A DNA stretch of 64,000 bases, taken from positions 1,054,001 to 1,118,000 of the forward strand of contig NZ_LAQQ01000001.1 in the NCBI RefSeq assembly GCF_000971985.1, written 5' to 3'. This stretch comes from Paenibacillus dauci. GTDB lineage: Bacteria > Bacillota > Bacilli > Paenibacillales > Paenibacillaceae. A program made the position numbers and the translations under genes. Numbering within the stretch: the first letter of the stretch is position 1; each line of letters starts with the position of its first letter. The notes beneath the pieces are model-generated. The model was not told where the DNA came from, ran no database searches, and saw nothing but the letters and a program-made list of their open reading frames with translations. Of this stretch, positions 36,070 through 44,597 are shown piece by piece.

Positions 36070-36741
36070 TCAGGATAACTGCGGAATCGTCCAGTCGATT
36101 GGCTCGAGCTGATGCTTTTCCAGGAATTGATTGGTTTGTGAAAAAGGACGACTGCCAAAAAATCCTTTGCGTGCAGCAAACGGACTCGGATGCGCTGAGC
36201 GGATTATCAAATGATGATCCGTATTGATAAGCGCCTGCTTTTCTGCTGCATGATTGCCCCACAGTAGGAATACCATTGGATCTTTACGCTCGTTCAACAG
36301 TCGGATTACTGCATCAGTAAATCGCTCCCAGCCCTTGCCCCGATGAGAAGCAGGCTGGCCAGCGCGTACAGTGAGCGCTGTGTTGAGCAGCAGTACACCA
36401 TGCTGACCCCAGCTCACCAGCGAACCATGATTGGGAGTCTCGACTCCAACATCTTCCTTTAACTCTATGTAGATATTGCGCAGTGAAGGTGGCACCTTGA
36501 CTCCCGGCTGCACAGAAAAGCTGAGTCCCTCGGCTTGACCGGCTCCGTGATAAGGGTCCTGACCAAGAATTACCGCTTTGACCTCTGCATACGGTGTCAG
36601 ACGAAACGCCTGAAATAGCAAATCTCTAGGTGGATAAATCGTATGCTCCTCATATTCCGTATCCAGCCAGTTCATCAGTTCCTGGAAATAGGGCTGCTTC
36701 ATTTCCTCTTCCAGAATATCATCCCAATCGTTACCAAACAT
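36070..36741 (-). CDS. ung: Uracil-DNA glycosylase, family 1
   Basis: Removes uracil from DNA in base-excision repair. 223 aa. The water-activating motif LGQDPYHGAGQAEGLSFSV, LLWGNHAAEK and the HPSPFAARKGFFGSRPFS loop are all present and intact. First gene of a two-gene unit with the unknown 143-aa protein. Confidence 0.95.
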   Translation of the reverse strand: MFGNDWDDILEEEMKQPYFQELMNWLDTEYEEHTIYPPRDLLFQAFRLTPYAEVKAVILGQDPYHGAGQAEGLSFSVQPGVKVPPSLRNIYIELKEDVGVETPNHGSLVSWGQHGVLLLNTALTVRAGQPASHRGKGWERFTDAVIRLLNERKDPMVFLLWGNHAAEKQALINTDHHLIIRSAHPSPFAARKGFFGSRPFSQTNQFLEKHQLEPIDWTIPQLS

Positions 36742-37026
36742 ACATCGACATCCTTTCTGTATCGGCCATCCTGCCGATCAATAATTTCTGTATCCAGCCT
36801 GCCCGCTGATACCTGTCTCAGTTATTACCCCAAATTCATCATAATGCAATTCGATTATGGTTTCAGCTTTTTTTTGGACGATAGATTATGGCTGGATTGA
36901 AAGCTATATATAATGAAACGAATAAATGCCCCTTTTGGATGACGCGATCTGATCAGATAGAAAATAAGTACTATTTATAAAATAGAAGAACAGTTGCACA
37001 GCTGCTGCATATAGCCATTACATAAC
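36742..37026. other. Gene-free region upstream of ung
   Basis: AT-rich with no supported reading frame; contains the ung promoter side and ends at the terminator of the dehydrogenase operon. Confidence 0.45.
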
Positions 37027-37063
37027 AAAAAGCGACCACCTCTATGGGAGACGGTCGCTTTTT
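37027..37063 (-). terminator. Terminator of the ThuA-dehydrogenase operon
   Basis: Perfect 11-bp stem aaaaagcgacc / ggtcgcttttt with T run; symmetric, probably bidirectional. Confidence 0.8.
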
Positions 37064-37250
37064 GTTAGGCATGGGTGGTGAGAATATTATAAAACGCCAT
37101 TTGAAAATAAATAAGTATGCAATAAAGATCCATATGGTGAATATCATCCACTGCATAACCTCTACCTAATATGCACATAGAGATTAATCCATGTTCTGAT
37201 GTTATTTTCAGTGTATCCATACCTATGGACTTTGCTCGCAATCAAAAGGC

Positions 37251-38354
37251 TTAACGCAGATGCCCTTTTACCAGTCCATAAGGCAAAGGCTGTGGCTGCT
37301 CGCAGGTAGTTGTCAATTCTACATATCGGCGTGAATCCGCGCTGCTGTGGAAAGCATGCATAATTTCCAGCACATGATTGGTAATCTGTCCATTGGCACG
37401 TGGTGTACCTCCATGTATCAGACAATCTGCCATATCCGAGATTCCGATGCCACGACTATTCTCTTCATACTGGTGTACTGCTGGAATCTCCATAAATTCG
37501 CCGCCCTGGGCAGGCCGCAGACGAATAGGTCCTCCAAAGGTATTCGGATCAGGCACAAGCAGTGTACCCAGCGTACCATAAATCTCGATATGCGGAAGCG
37601 TACTGCTCCATACATCAAAGCTGGTAATCATACTGGCGATTGCACCACTGCGGAACTGGATGGTTCCTGCAATATGTGTAGGTACATCCACATCAATAAT
37701 CTGGCCAAACAGAGGCTCGCTCGTAATCGTCCGCTGCTTGAAAGAAGTTCGGGTCATACCACTGACCAGTTCTGCTGGCCCCAGTAGGGAGACGAGCGCT
37801 GTCAGATAATAAGGACCCATATCGTACATCGGACCGCCGCCCTTTTTGTAATAAAATTCCGGAGCAGGATGCCAGCTCTCATGTCCATGGTTTACCATAA
37901 ATGCTGTTGCTGACAACGGTTCACCGATGAATCCGTCATCGATCAGCTTGCGGCAGGTCTGCAGTCCGGCACCAAGAAAGGTATCTGGTGCTCCGCCCAA
38001 CAGCAATCCTTTTTCCGCTGCCAGCTTCACCAGTTCACTGCCTTGTTCCGGCGACAGTGAAAGCGGCTTCTCTACATAGACATGCTTGCCGCCTTCCAGT
38101 GCCTGACGGCAAATCTGGAAATGATCCTGTGGTGTCGTTAAATTCACAACGATCTGTATCTCTTCACTGGCAATAATCTCGTCTGCTGTCCATGTATGAG
38201 GTATTCCGTATTTCTCTGCGGCCTCTCTGGCTTTGTCCTGATTCAGATCCGAACAGGCATATACTTCGGTATTTACAAAGGTATGCGTCAGATTCTGCAG
38301 ATAAATATCGCTGATCGTTCCGCAGCCGATAAGACCGATTTTTACTTTTTCCAT
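37251..38354 (-). CDS. Gfo/Idh/MocA family oxidoreductase
   Basis: 367 aa NAD(P)-dependent sugar dehydrogenase-type protein. N-terminal Rossmann fold KIGLIGCGTISDIYLQNL, the family signature VYVEKPLSLS, and the catalytic region GGGPMYDMGPYYLTAL. Co-transcribed 25 bases behind the ThuA gene and facing a divergent AraC regulator: a typical sugar-derivative catabolic pair. The substrate is unknown (inositol-, glucoside- or trehalose-like). Ribosome site AAAAGGAGGCTAATTATTT. Confidence 0.87.
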   Translation of the reverse strand: MEKVKIGLIGCGTISDIYLQNLTHTFVNTEVYACSDLNQDKAREAAEKYGIPHTWTADEIIASEEIQIVVNLTTPQDHFQICRQALEGGKHVYVEKPLSLSPEQGSELVKLAAEKGLLLGGAPDTFLGAGLQTCRKLIDDGFIGEPLSATAFMVNHGHESWHPAPEFYYKKGGGPMYDMGPYYLTALVSLLGPAELVSGMTRTSFKQRTITSEPLFGQIIDVDVPTHIAGTIQFRSGAIASMITSFDVWSSTLPHIEIYGTLGTLLVPDPNTFGGPIRLRPAQGGEFMEIPAVHQYEENSRGIGISDMADCLIHGGTPRANGQITNHVLEIMHAFHSSADSRRYVELTTTCEQPQPLPYGLVKGHLR

Positions 38355-38379
38355 AAATAATTAGCCTCCTTTTATCAAT

Positions 38380-39039
38380 TTAGCGTGCTGCCCATAATAA
38401 TCCGCGCTTCATCAGTTCTTTGGCTTCGGGAATATCAAAAATATTGGCCTGGTGACCAAGGGAGTTATAATACACTTTGCCTTCACCCCAGCGCTTCGTA
38501 TAGACCACCGGCATGCGAATTTCTCCATTGGCGGAGTGAGGACCATCGCTGATTACAAAAGTAGTGGTAGCGAGTACATGTACAGTCGGATCGACGTGCA
38601 GATAGTACTGCTCCGATTTGACAGTAAAGTCGGGAATACCCTCTATTAAGGAGCTGTCTGCTGATTTGACCATACGTACCTGATACTCCACTCCATCATT
38701 AAATGGATGGGCTACCCACTGCGATCCGGTCATAAATTGCCAATCTACACTATTACGGAACGAATCGCACATACCGCCATGACAGCCTGCCAGACCTACA
38801 CCGGAAGCAACTGCGCGCAGTACGGGCTGCAGCTGTTCGTCGCTAATCTCGCCCATCGTCCATACTGGTACGATCAAATCAAGCTGCTTCAATCTCTCTT
38901 CGTCCAGAAATGCGTCCAATGTATCGGCAATTTCTACTTCAAAGTCTTCAGCTCTCAGCCATTCTGCGAATAATTCGGATACTTCGACCGGCTGATGTCC
39001 ATCCCAGCCACCTCTGACGATCAATGCCTGTTTTGTCAT
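38380..39039 (-). CDS. ThuA-like domain protein (trehalose utilisation family)
   Basis: 219 aa, glutamine-amidotransferase-like fold. ALIVRGGWDGHQPVEVSELFAEWL at the start, then VGLAGCHGGMCDSFRNSVDWQFMTGSQWVAHP and PVVYTKRWGEGKVYYNSLGH, matching ThuA proteins. The family is often paired with Gfo/Idh dehydrogenases, as here. ATG 39039 behind GGAGAATCAGTAGAT; the longer frame is unsupported. Acts with the downstream dehydrogenase, probably under the AraC gene divergent from it. Confidence 0.85.
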   Translation of the reverse strand: MTKQALIVRGGWDGHQPVEVSELFAEWLRAEDFEVEIADTLDAFLDEERLKQLDLIVPVWTMGEISDEQLQPVLRAVASGVGLAGCHGGMCDSFRNSVDWQFMTGSQWVAHPFNDGVEYQVRMVKSADSSLIEGIPDFTVKSEQYYLHVDPTVHVLATTTFVISDGPHSANGEIRMPVVYTKRWGEGKVYYNSLGHQANIFDIPEAKELMKRGLLWAAR

Positions 39040-39083
39040 ATCTACTGATTCTCCTATGTGTGATCCTGTACAGATCTTATTTT

Positions 39084-39096
39084 TGTAACGCTTACA
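39084..39096. promoter_or_regulatory. cre-like palindrome upstream of thuA
   Basis: TGTAACGCTTACA reads TGTAAGCGTTACA on the minus strand, one base short of a standard CcpA site (TGTAANCGNTNNCA). It lies about 50 bases upstream of the ThuA start. Could instead be a local operator. Confidence 0.35.
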
Positions 39097-39289
39097 TACT
39101 ATGTATTGTAAGGAAAAGGCTGAGGCTCTGCGCGTCATTTTTGTTGTATTGATGGACAATTTTTGCTACTATTCATTTAATTTGGTACGAACCTTTATCA
39201 TCTGAAAATACGATCAATTCTGCCAAATCAGGATCGAATACAAAGTCTTCTGTTCCGTAACAATCTACAATTCCATTTGAGGTGAGAAT

Positions 39290-40135
39290 ATGCGTGCTTT
39301 TCACGAGAATCGCTTATACTTCTATGAGAGTGGATTTCCGTTTCAGGCCATGCAGATCCGGAATATCAATTTTCTGGCACATTGGCATCATGATCTTGAA
39401 TTTATGTATGTCTATGAAGGATCTGTGCGGATGGGAATTAACTCGGAGACTCGCGTATTGCATCAAGGGGAAATCGCATTATGCGGCAGTGGAGATATTC
39501 ATTATTATGATAGCACCGGTCTGGAATCGACAATTCTGCTGATTATCTTCAATCCAAGGCTGATAGGCAGTCCGGCTGGCTGGCCGCAGGAACGCCAGCT
39601 TCGCTCCAGCTTTGTGACCAGGAACGGATCGGAAGCATCGCAGAATGAATCCTTTTTGCAGCAGGCGGCTCCAATTATCCGTTCTCTCGATGCGGAAGTA
39701 CAGGAGCATGCACCACAGTATGAATTGATTATTACCGGTCTGCTGCATCAATTGAGCGGTCTGGCGCTTCGTTATCTGTCTACAGATGATCCTGGTGTTC
39801 GCAGACACCATTCTCGTACGCTCGCTCATCTCAAGGTCATGCAGGAGCTGCTGGAGCATCTTGAACAGCATTGCACCGAACCATGCACTTTGCAGGATGG
39901 CGCCGATTATGCCGGAATGAGCGTTTTTCATTTTTCCCGTTTTTTCAAAACAGTTACCGGCGTAGGATATAATACATATATCAATGAACTGCGGATTCGC
40001 CATGCCGAGCAGCTGATCCTGCAGTCAGACCGCAAACTGATTGATATTGCACTTGAATCGGGATTCGGTAATGTACGCACATTTAACCGGGTATTTCGTC
40101 AGCTTCGTGGACGTACTCCTTCCGATCTACGCTAA
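39290..40135 (+). CDS. AraC family transcriptional regulator
   Basis: 281 aa. N-terminal cupin-type sensor (FLAHWHHDLEFMYVYEGSVRMGI, QGEIALCGSGDIHYY). C-terminal double HTH: CTLQDGADYAGMSVFHFSRFFKTVTGVGYNTYINELRIRHAEQLI and DIALESGFGNVRTFNRVFRQLRGRTPSDLR. GAGGTGAGAAT precedes the ATG. Divergent from the thuA/Gfo-Idh operon, so probably its regulator in response to a sugar. Confidence 0.9.
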   Translation: MRAFHENRLYFYESGFPFQAMQIRNINFLAHWHHDLEFMYVYEGSVRMGINSETRVLHQGEIALCGSGDIHYYDSTGLESTILLIIFNPRLIGSPAGWPQERQLRSSFVTRNGSEASQNESFLQQAAPIIRSLDAEVQEHAPQYELIITGLLHQLSGLALRYLSTDDPGVRRHHSRTLAHLKVMQELLEHLEQHCTEPCTLQDGADYAGMSVFHFSRFFKTVTGVGYNTYINELRIRHAEQLILQSDRKLIDIALESGFGNVRTFNRVFRQLRGRTPSDLR

Positions 40136-40333
40136 AATATAAAAGTTATTCTCTGAGTGAGGACGATCCTCGTAGTCGCGCCATTGTGATCAGCGAAACA
40201 GTTTGGTACTATATTAGACAGCAGGCTTACAAACAAGCTATTCCGATTCGCCTATCGGTCCGGGATCGGCATCTTCTATCCTGCCTTGCTATGATGATTT
40301 TATTTTGTCTGTGTACGGAGGTGCATAACGCCC

Positions 40334-40543
40334 ATGAACGAAAGCACGGAACGCAAATTGACGACCAATGCCCATTTCTTTGCAGCTGCACTGTTCCAAG
40401 CCAAGGTATATGCCTGGCAGCCTGGATTCAGTGTAGAGCACGGTATCATCGAGCGAATTACCGAGGATTACATAATGTTGAAGAACGAAGATGGGGATGT
40501 AACCTTCTATTCACGCAAAGATACGGTATTTGTGCATAAATAA
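40334..40543 (+). CDS. Small protein of unknown function, 69 aa
   Basis: RKLTTNAHFFAAALFQAKVYAWQPGFSVEHGIIERITEDYIMLKNEDGDVTFYSRKDTVFVHK has a second half resembling a small beta barrel (G-x-I-E-x-I-T-x-D-x-I-x-L strands). No membrane segment. GGAGGTG is about 11 bases before the ATG and a strong terminator follows immediately, so I think it is real. No family recognised. Confidence 0.65.
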   Translation: MNESTERKLTTNAHFFAAALFQAKVYAWQPGFSVEHGIIERITEDYIMLKNEDGDVTFYSRKDTVFVHK

Positions 40544-40580
40544 GACCGCAGTCCCTTCGTTGGGACGCGGTCTTTTTTTG
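40542..40580 (+). terminator. Terminator of the 69-aa gene
   Basis: Stem aagaccgc.gtccc / gggac.gcggtctt followed by seven T residues; begins at the stop codon. Confidence 0.9.
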
Positions 40581-40697
40581 GGGTTTACTATTATGAATTT
40601 TTCATGTATTGAAATTTTAATTTTAAAAATGATGATTATTTTAGATAGTGTTTTGAGATACTTTTTGGCTGTTATATTTGCTTCTTATCTATTTCTT

Positions 40698-41315
40698 TTA
40701 TTTTCCATTTGCTAACTTGAACGTACCTTTGGCATATTCACCAAGATCATAATTTTTGACCGTCAATTTTACTGTGGTAGCATCTGTCCAGGCAGGGACA
40801 TCTTTATCGTTTCCATAATAGGATTTGGTCGTTTTGATTAGTTCGGAAGCTTTGGCACTAACTGCCTGATTGGAGATACTGTATACGCCATCTCCTTCAT
40901 AGACCAGTGCCATCATCGGCTGATTTTCCAAATCGATTGTAATGGCTTCTACATCACCATTATTATTTGCCGTAAAATAGATTTTATCAATTACAAAATC
41001 ATTCGTAACTACAGCATCTTCAAGATTATGGGACATATAGCTGAGCAGCGCGATTTTCTTCAGCTTGGCCTGCTCCGAATCCGATTTTTTTACTTTGGCT
41101 GCTAGGGTTTCCGTCTTGGTATGCAGTGATTCGTTGTCCTTCTGTACCGTAGACAGCTGGTTTTTCAGATTCATGTTCCACACGACCAGAGCGATACAAC
41201 CGAGCAGTGCAATAGCAGCCAGAATAGTGGCGATGAGCGCGAGTTTATTGGATGATGATGAACTACCTCCAGATGAAACATTTCCCTGATTTGAATGATT
41301 GTTGATATTTTGCAT
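40698..41315 (-). CDS. Membrane-anchored protein with coiled coil, 205 aa, function unknown
   Basis: Ser/Asn-rich N-terminus (about 22 residues), one membrane segment (LALIATILAAIALLGCIALVVW, about 25-47), then a coiled coil (NLKNQLSTVQKDNESLHTKTETLAAKVKKSDSEQ, about 50-88), then an extracellular globular part to 205. Topology N-in, C-out is inferred. AAGGAGTGTAAGGC precedes the ATG. A heptamer microsatellite lies about 150 bases upstream and may affect expression. Confidence 0.8.
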   Translation of the reverse strand: MQNINNHSNQGNVSSGGSSSSSNKLALIATILAAIALLGCIALVVWNMNLKNQLSTVQKDNESLHTKTETLAAKVKKSDSEQAKLKKIALLSYMSHNLEDAVVTNDFVIDKIYFTANNNGDVEAITIDLENQPMMALVYEGDGVYSISNQAVSAKASELIKTTKSYYGNDKDVPAWTDATTVKLTVKNYDLGEYAKGTFKLANGK

Positions 41316-41463
41316 GCCTTACACTCCTTAACGATAGATTGCGTACTCTTCTATATCTGTAAAAGGCTTTCTTTTTATTACTTTAGCTGCTGAGTGGTTT
41401 TTTTTATAATTTCAGTATCTTTATAAATTTAATATAAATGCAGGTAGCAGGTGAGCTAGGCAG

Positions 41464-41584
41464 TCACAAATCATAAATCATAAATCATAAATCACAAATC
41501 ACAAATCACAAATCACAAATCACAAATCACAAATCACAAATCACAAATCACAAATCACAAATCACACAAATCACAAATCACAAA
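41464..41584. repeat. Tandem heptamer array, 17 units of TCACAAA
   Basis: Units 2-4 are TCATAAA, the rest TCACAAA, with one unit expanded by two bases (tcacacaaa at 41562-41570). It lies upstream of the 205-aa membrane protein gene. Far too short and spacerless for a CRISPR array. Confidence 0.95.
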
Positions 41585-41633
41585 TGTAGTTTAACGAAAA
41601 AGTATTGTATAGAACAAAAAAAATTTATAACAC

Positions 41634-41674
41634 AAAAAAGCTCTTTCTCCTTATTAAGAAGAAAGAGCTTTTTT
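41634..41674 (-). terminator. Terminator of tRNA-Leu
   Basis: Stem aaaaaagctctttct / agaaagagctttttt, symmetric with T runs. Confidence 0.85.
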
Positions 41675-41681
41675 TGTAGTA

Positions 41682-41767
41682 TGCCGAGGACGGGGGTCGA
41701 ACCCGTACGGTAGTCACCTACCGCAGGATTTTAAGTCCTGTGCGTCTGCCAATTCCGCCACCCCGGC
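41682..41767 (-). tRNA. tRNA-Leu (anticodon TAA)
   Basis: 86 bases with a long variable arm as class II tRNAs have. Acceptor GCCGGGG/CCTCGGC, anticodon stem CAGGA/TCCTG with loop CTTAAAA, T arm ACGGG-TTCGACC-CCCGT. Discriminator A; CCA not encoded. Confidence 0.93.
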
Positions 41768-42164
41768 AAGTTATCAATTCATGTGCTGGATCACTCAGGT
41801 GTATGAATACTTATCATTAATTGCTATGTAGTATATCATCTCATGATATGAACCTGTGCGTTTCAGTCACCAACATATAATATAACAATTTGAACGTTCT
41901 GTAAAGCATATTTTTTCAAGATACTTTTAAAGTCTCTGTATCCCCCCATCCTTCTTTACATTTTCCTGTATTTCTCCGAGCCTTCTATTATTGCTTTTAG
42001 GGGTGGTACACTCAACAAAATGATTCAGTCTATGCTGCAATGGTTTATTTCGATAACATAGATTTCTTTTTAGTCCTTGCTTAAAAATATGCGAGACGGC
42101 TAAATGCTGATTCTTTTTTTAGTTTCTTTCCTACCCATAGATGATACAGAAAGGATGAATAATA
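41768..42164. other. Gene-free stretch upstream of tRNA-Leu
   Basis: AT-rich; no gene or convincing structure recognised. Must hold the promoters for tRNA-Leu and the 66-aa gene. Confidence 0.4.
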
Positions 42165-42365
42165 ATGAACAAACCAGATGAATATAAAGACTCTCATAAA
42201 GAACGCGGTGCAGGTGTCGATTCTATCCCTGATCCCGATCCGAATAACGATCGCTCCGCCCAGGATCTGCTGGAGGAAGCTGTTGGTGAGGCCGTGAACA
42301 AGGTACGTGAAGACTTTACGGATAAAGATGACGAGACCGATAAAGACAAACCTTCCCGTATATAA
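42165..42365 (+). CDS. Small hydrophilic acidic protein, 66 aa
   Basis: Charged throughout (PDEYKDSHKERGAG, then DPDPNNDRSAQDLLEEAVGEAVNKV, then DKDDETDKDKP). Disordered look, no Cys, no membrane segment. GAAAGGATGAATAATA precedes the ATG. Could be a small stress- or spore-type protein; no family recognised. Confidence 0.6.
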   Translation: MNKPDEYKDSHKERGAGVDSIPDPDPNNDRSAQDLLEEAVGEAVNKVREDFTDKDDETDKDKPSRI

Positions 42366-42545
42366 TCTATATAATCGTCAGCAGTACTTGTGACGGTATA
42401 GTTTCTGACCTTTATCTATCGATATCGTATTCGGTTCAATAACGTATACTACAGAAATTTATATTTAATGCGTCCTGCATACTTTTTAATTCTTCGTGAA
42501 TGAAATTGGAGGAAAGGCCGCTGAATTTGAGGAGGTGGCTGATCC

Positions 42546-42617
42546 ATGAAATTCGTGTTGATTATCGTTGTTATTGTCCTGCTCATTATATTGTTACGAA
42601 GACGCGGTAGACGTTAA
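42546..42617 (+). CDS. 23-residue membrane peptide
   Basis: ATG at 42546 to TAA at 42615-42617 encodes MKFVLIIVVIVLLIILL followed by RRRGRR: one hydrophobic helix and a cationic tail. The ribosome site GAGGAGGTGG lies eight bases upstream and is among the strongest in the window. A terminator follows within 15 bases. Single-helix peptides of this kind include type I toxins, regulators of membrane proteins and sporulation peptides; I cannot choose. No antisense RNA was identified. Confidence 0.6.
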   Translation: MKFVLIIVVIVLLIILLRRRGRR

Positions 42618-42629
42618 ATTTATATTTGC

Positions 42630-42683
42630 ATAAAAAAAGGACAATCCCTGATGTCATATTCTGACAGTGGATTGTCCTTTTTC
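42630..42683. terminator. Bidirectional terminator between the 23-aa peptide gene and the CAU tRNA
   Basis: Stem aaaggacaatcc / ggattgtccttt with inner ctgatgtca / tgacag; T runs on both sides. Confidence 0.85.
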
Positions 42684-42689
42684 TCATTA

Positions 42690-42763
42690 TGGGCCCAGAG
42701 GGACTCGAACCCCCGACCAACCGGTTATGAGCCGGTAGCTCTAACCAACTGAGCTATAGGCCC
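42690..42763 (-). tRNA. tRNA with anticodon CAT (Ile2 or Met)
   Basis: 74 bases: acceptor GGGCCTA/TGGGCCC, D arm GCTC-AGTTGGTTA-GAGC, anticodon stem ACCGG/CCGGT with loop CTCATAA, T arm CGGGG-TTCGAGT-CCCTC (one mismatch-tolerant pair). CAU reads as Met, or as Ile (AUA) after lysidine modification. The D and anticodon arms look more like Bacillus tRNA-Ile2 as I recall it, but this is not settled. Confidence 0.88.
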
Positions 42764-43099
42764 CTATGACCAAAAAGAGCGTTCTCTTCTGGTTCATCAA
42801 GTAAACAGCGACTTAATTAATATAACGCATCTCATTTACCGCTGTCAATATTTTTTCACAACAGCTTGTAGTTCCAAGTCATGGGCTCTCTTCTGCTATT
42901 GATTCGTTGTCATAGGTAGCCGATTCATCTTGTCCCTTGTACTGAAATGTATACATAAATAATACGCCAGCTCAAGGGGATATATCGCTCTATATCACTC
43001 TCGGCTGGCGTTCTTACTATTGCATATTGTTTTATCATACAGCATCATTCTGCCGCATTATCTTATAGGCTGCTTTTGTTTTAGAGATACACGATACTG
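42764..43099. other. Intergenic region between the CAU tRNA and pyrE
   Basis: Carries the tRNA promoter side and, at 42964-43011, an imperfect hairpin acgccagc / gctggcgt with inner atata pairing that may end the pyr transcript, although no T run follows. No gene. Confidence 0.5.
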
Positions 43100-43741
43100 T
43101 TATTTACCAAATGCAGCCGGGTCTTCTCTCCAGGAATGCAGCAGTTCCAGATCGTCCGGCTGTATTTTACCCATTTTCACGGCTTGATCGATTAGAGCTG
43201 TATAGTTAGACAACGTTTGCAGCGGAAGATTTGCATCTGCAAAAGCTTGTACCGCTTTGTCCAACTGATAGCTGAAAATAGCCAGCACAGCCAGTGAATC
43301 GGCGCCAACCTCTCGGACGGCTTCGGCTGCTTTGATTGAGCTGCCTCCGGTCGAGATCAGATCTTCGATGACGATTACTTTCTGCCCTTCTTTGATCAGT
43401 CCTTCGATCTGGTTCTGCTTGCCGTGTCCTTTGGCTTTATCACGAATATAAGCCATTGGCAGATCCAGCTTCTGAGCCACCCAGGCAGCGTGAGGAATAC
43501 CGGCTGTCGCCGTTCCGGCAATGACTTCGGTATCCGGATACTGTTCACGAATAATCATGGCGAATCCATCAGCAATCTGATCGCGGATATACGGATAGGA
43601 CATAGTTAACCGATTGTCGCAATAGATGGGCGACTTGATACCGGATGTCCAGGTAAAAGGCTCCTGCGGACGCAATGCGACCGCTTCAATCTGCAGCAGG
43701 GCTGCGGCAATATGAGCTGGAATCTCTTCAATCGTTAACAT
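43100..43741 (-). CDS. pyrE: Orotate phosphoribosyltransferase
   Basis: Joins orotate and PRPP to make OMP. 213 aa. PRPP-binding motif VIVIEDLISTGGSSIKAAE, plus FTWTSGIKSPIYCDNR and the AYIRDKAKGHGKQNQIEG catalytic loop. Last gene of the pyr operon; its start overlaps the end of pyrF by 14 bases (ribosome site GAGGAGATGAATCAAC inside pyrF). Confidence 0.95.
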   Translation of the reverse strand: MLTIEEIPAHIAAALLQIEAVALRPQEPFTWTSGIKSPIYCDNRLTMSYPYIRDQIADGFAMIIREQYPDTEVIAGTATAGIPHAAWVAQKLDLPMAYIRDKAKGHGKQNQIEGLIKEGQKVIVIEDLISTGGSSIKAAEAVREVGADSLAVLAIFSYQLDKAVQAFADANLPLQTLSNYTALIDQAVKMGKIQPDDLELLHSWREDPAAFGK

Positions 43742-44474
43742 GTTGATTCATCTCCTCTATAATTTGTTCAGCTGCTGCTCTCGGGTCTGCTGCTCCGGTA
43801 ATCGGACGACCTACAACCAGATAATCATTACCTGCTGCTATTGCCTGTCCAGGTGTCATAATACGTGTCTGGTCACCGACCTCACTGCCGGCAGGACGAA
43901 CCCCAGGGGTTACTGTGACAAAGGAAGATCCGCAGATCTGCTTGATTGCCGGCCCTTCCAGCGGTGAAGAAACGACGCCATCCAGTCCACTTTCGCGAGC
44001 CATTTGTGCATAATGTACGACAGTATCTTCCACTTTGCCGGCAATGCCAATCTCCCTGTTCATTACTTCTTGTGATGTACTCGTCAACTGGGTAACTGCA
44101 ATCAGTACAGGACGCTGCAAGGTAGAATCCTCGCTCAGTGCCTGTTCCATACCCGCTACGGCTGCTGTCATCATCTGACGTCCTCCAGCCGCATGAACAT
44201 TGAACATATCCACGCCAAGACGGGTAATACTGTGGGCACCGCCTTTGACGGTATTAGGAATATCATGCATTTTCAGATCCAGAAAGACCGAGTATCCTCG
44301 AGATTTCAGATTATGGACAAAGTCAGGACCTGCCGTATAAAACAGCTGCATCCCTACTTTGATATAACAGGGGATGCCTTCCAGCCGGGTAATCAGCTGT
44401 CTTGCTTCGTCTGCATTTGGATAATCCAGTGCGACGATCAACCGCCGGGCTGCCGTATGTAGAGCTTGATTCAT
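43728..44474 (-). CDS. pyrF: Orotidine 5'-phosphate decarboxylase
   Basis: Makes UMP from OMP. 248 aa. RLIVALDYPNADEA, the catalytic VFLDLKMHDIPNTVKGG with the Lys-Asp network, and VVGRPITGAADPRAAA. I chose ATG 44474 behind AAAAGGGAGTGTAAGG; the longer frame runs into the gap behind carB. In B. subtilis pyrK and pyrD lie between carB and pyrF; here the 123-base gap holds neither. Confidence 0.95.
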   Translation of the reverse strand: MNQALHTAARRLIVALDYPNADEARQLITRLEGIPCYIKVGMQLFYTAGPDFVHNLKSRGYSVFLDLKMHDIPNTVKGGAHSITRLGVDMFNVHAAGGRQMMTAAVAGMEQALSEDSTLQRPVLIAVTQLTSTSQEVMNREIGIAGKVEDTVVHYAQMARESGLDGVVSSPLEGPAIKQICGSSFVTVTPGVRPAGSEVGDQTRIMTPGQAIAAGNDYLVVGRPITGAADPRAAAEQIIEEMNQHVND

Positions 44475-44597
44475 CCTTACACTCCCTTTTATCCTGCTTC
44501 TTTTACTATATCCAAATTGGTGTATCGATACCAATATGCGCACACAAATGACGGCGGACGCAAGTAAGGTCCGCCGCATATGTGATTAATCATCTTA

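Noticed and set aside
36971..37156. 61-codon minus-strand frame with two hydrophobic stretches and AGGTAGAGGTT before the ATG
   Set aside because: The frame spans a perfect terminator hairpin (37027-37063) belonging to the dehydrogenase operon; hydrophobic composition is expected of T-rich DNA. Kept in mind as a possible but unlikely small membrane protein.
41464..41584. CRISPR array
   Set aside because: Seven-base units with no spacers and no cas genes; a simple tandem repeat.
42500..42610. 36-codon frame starting at ATG 42500 overlapping the 23-aa peptide
   Set aside because: No ribosome site, unlike the 23-aa frame, and Cys/Tyr-rich sequence typical of an off-frame reading.
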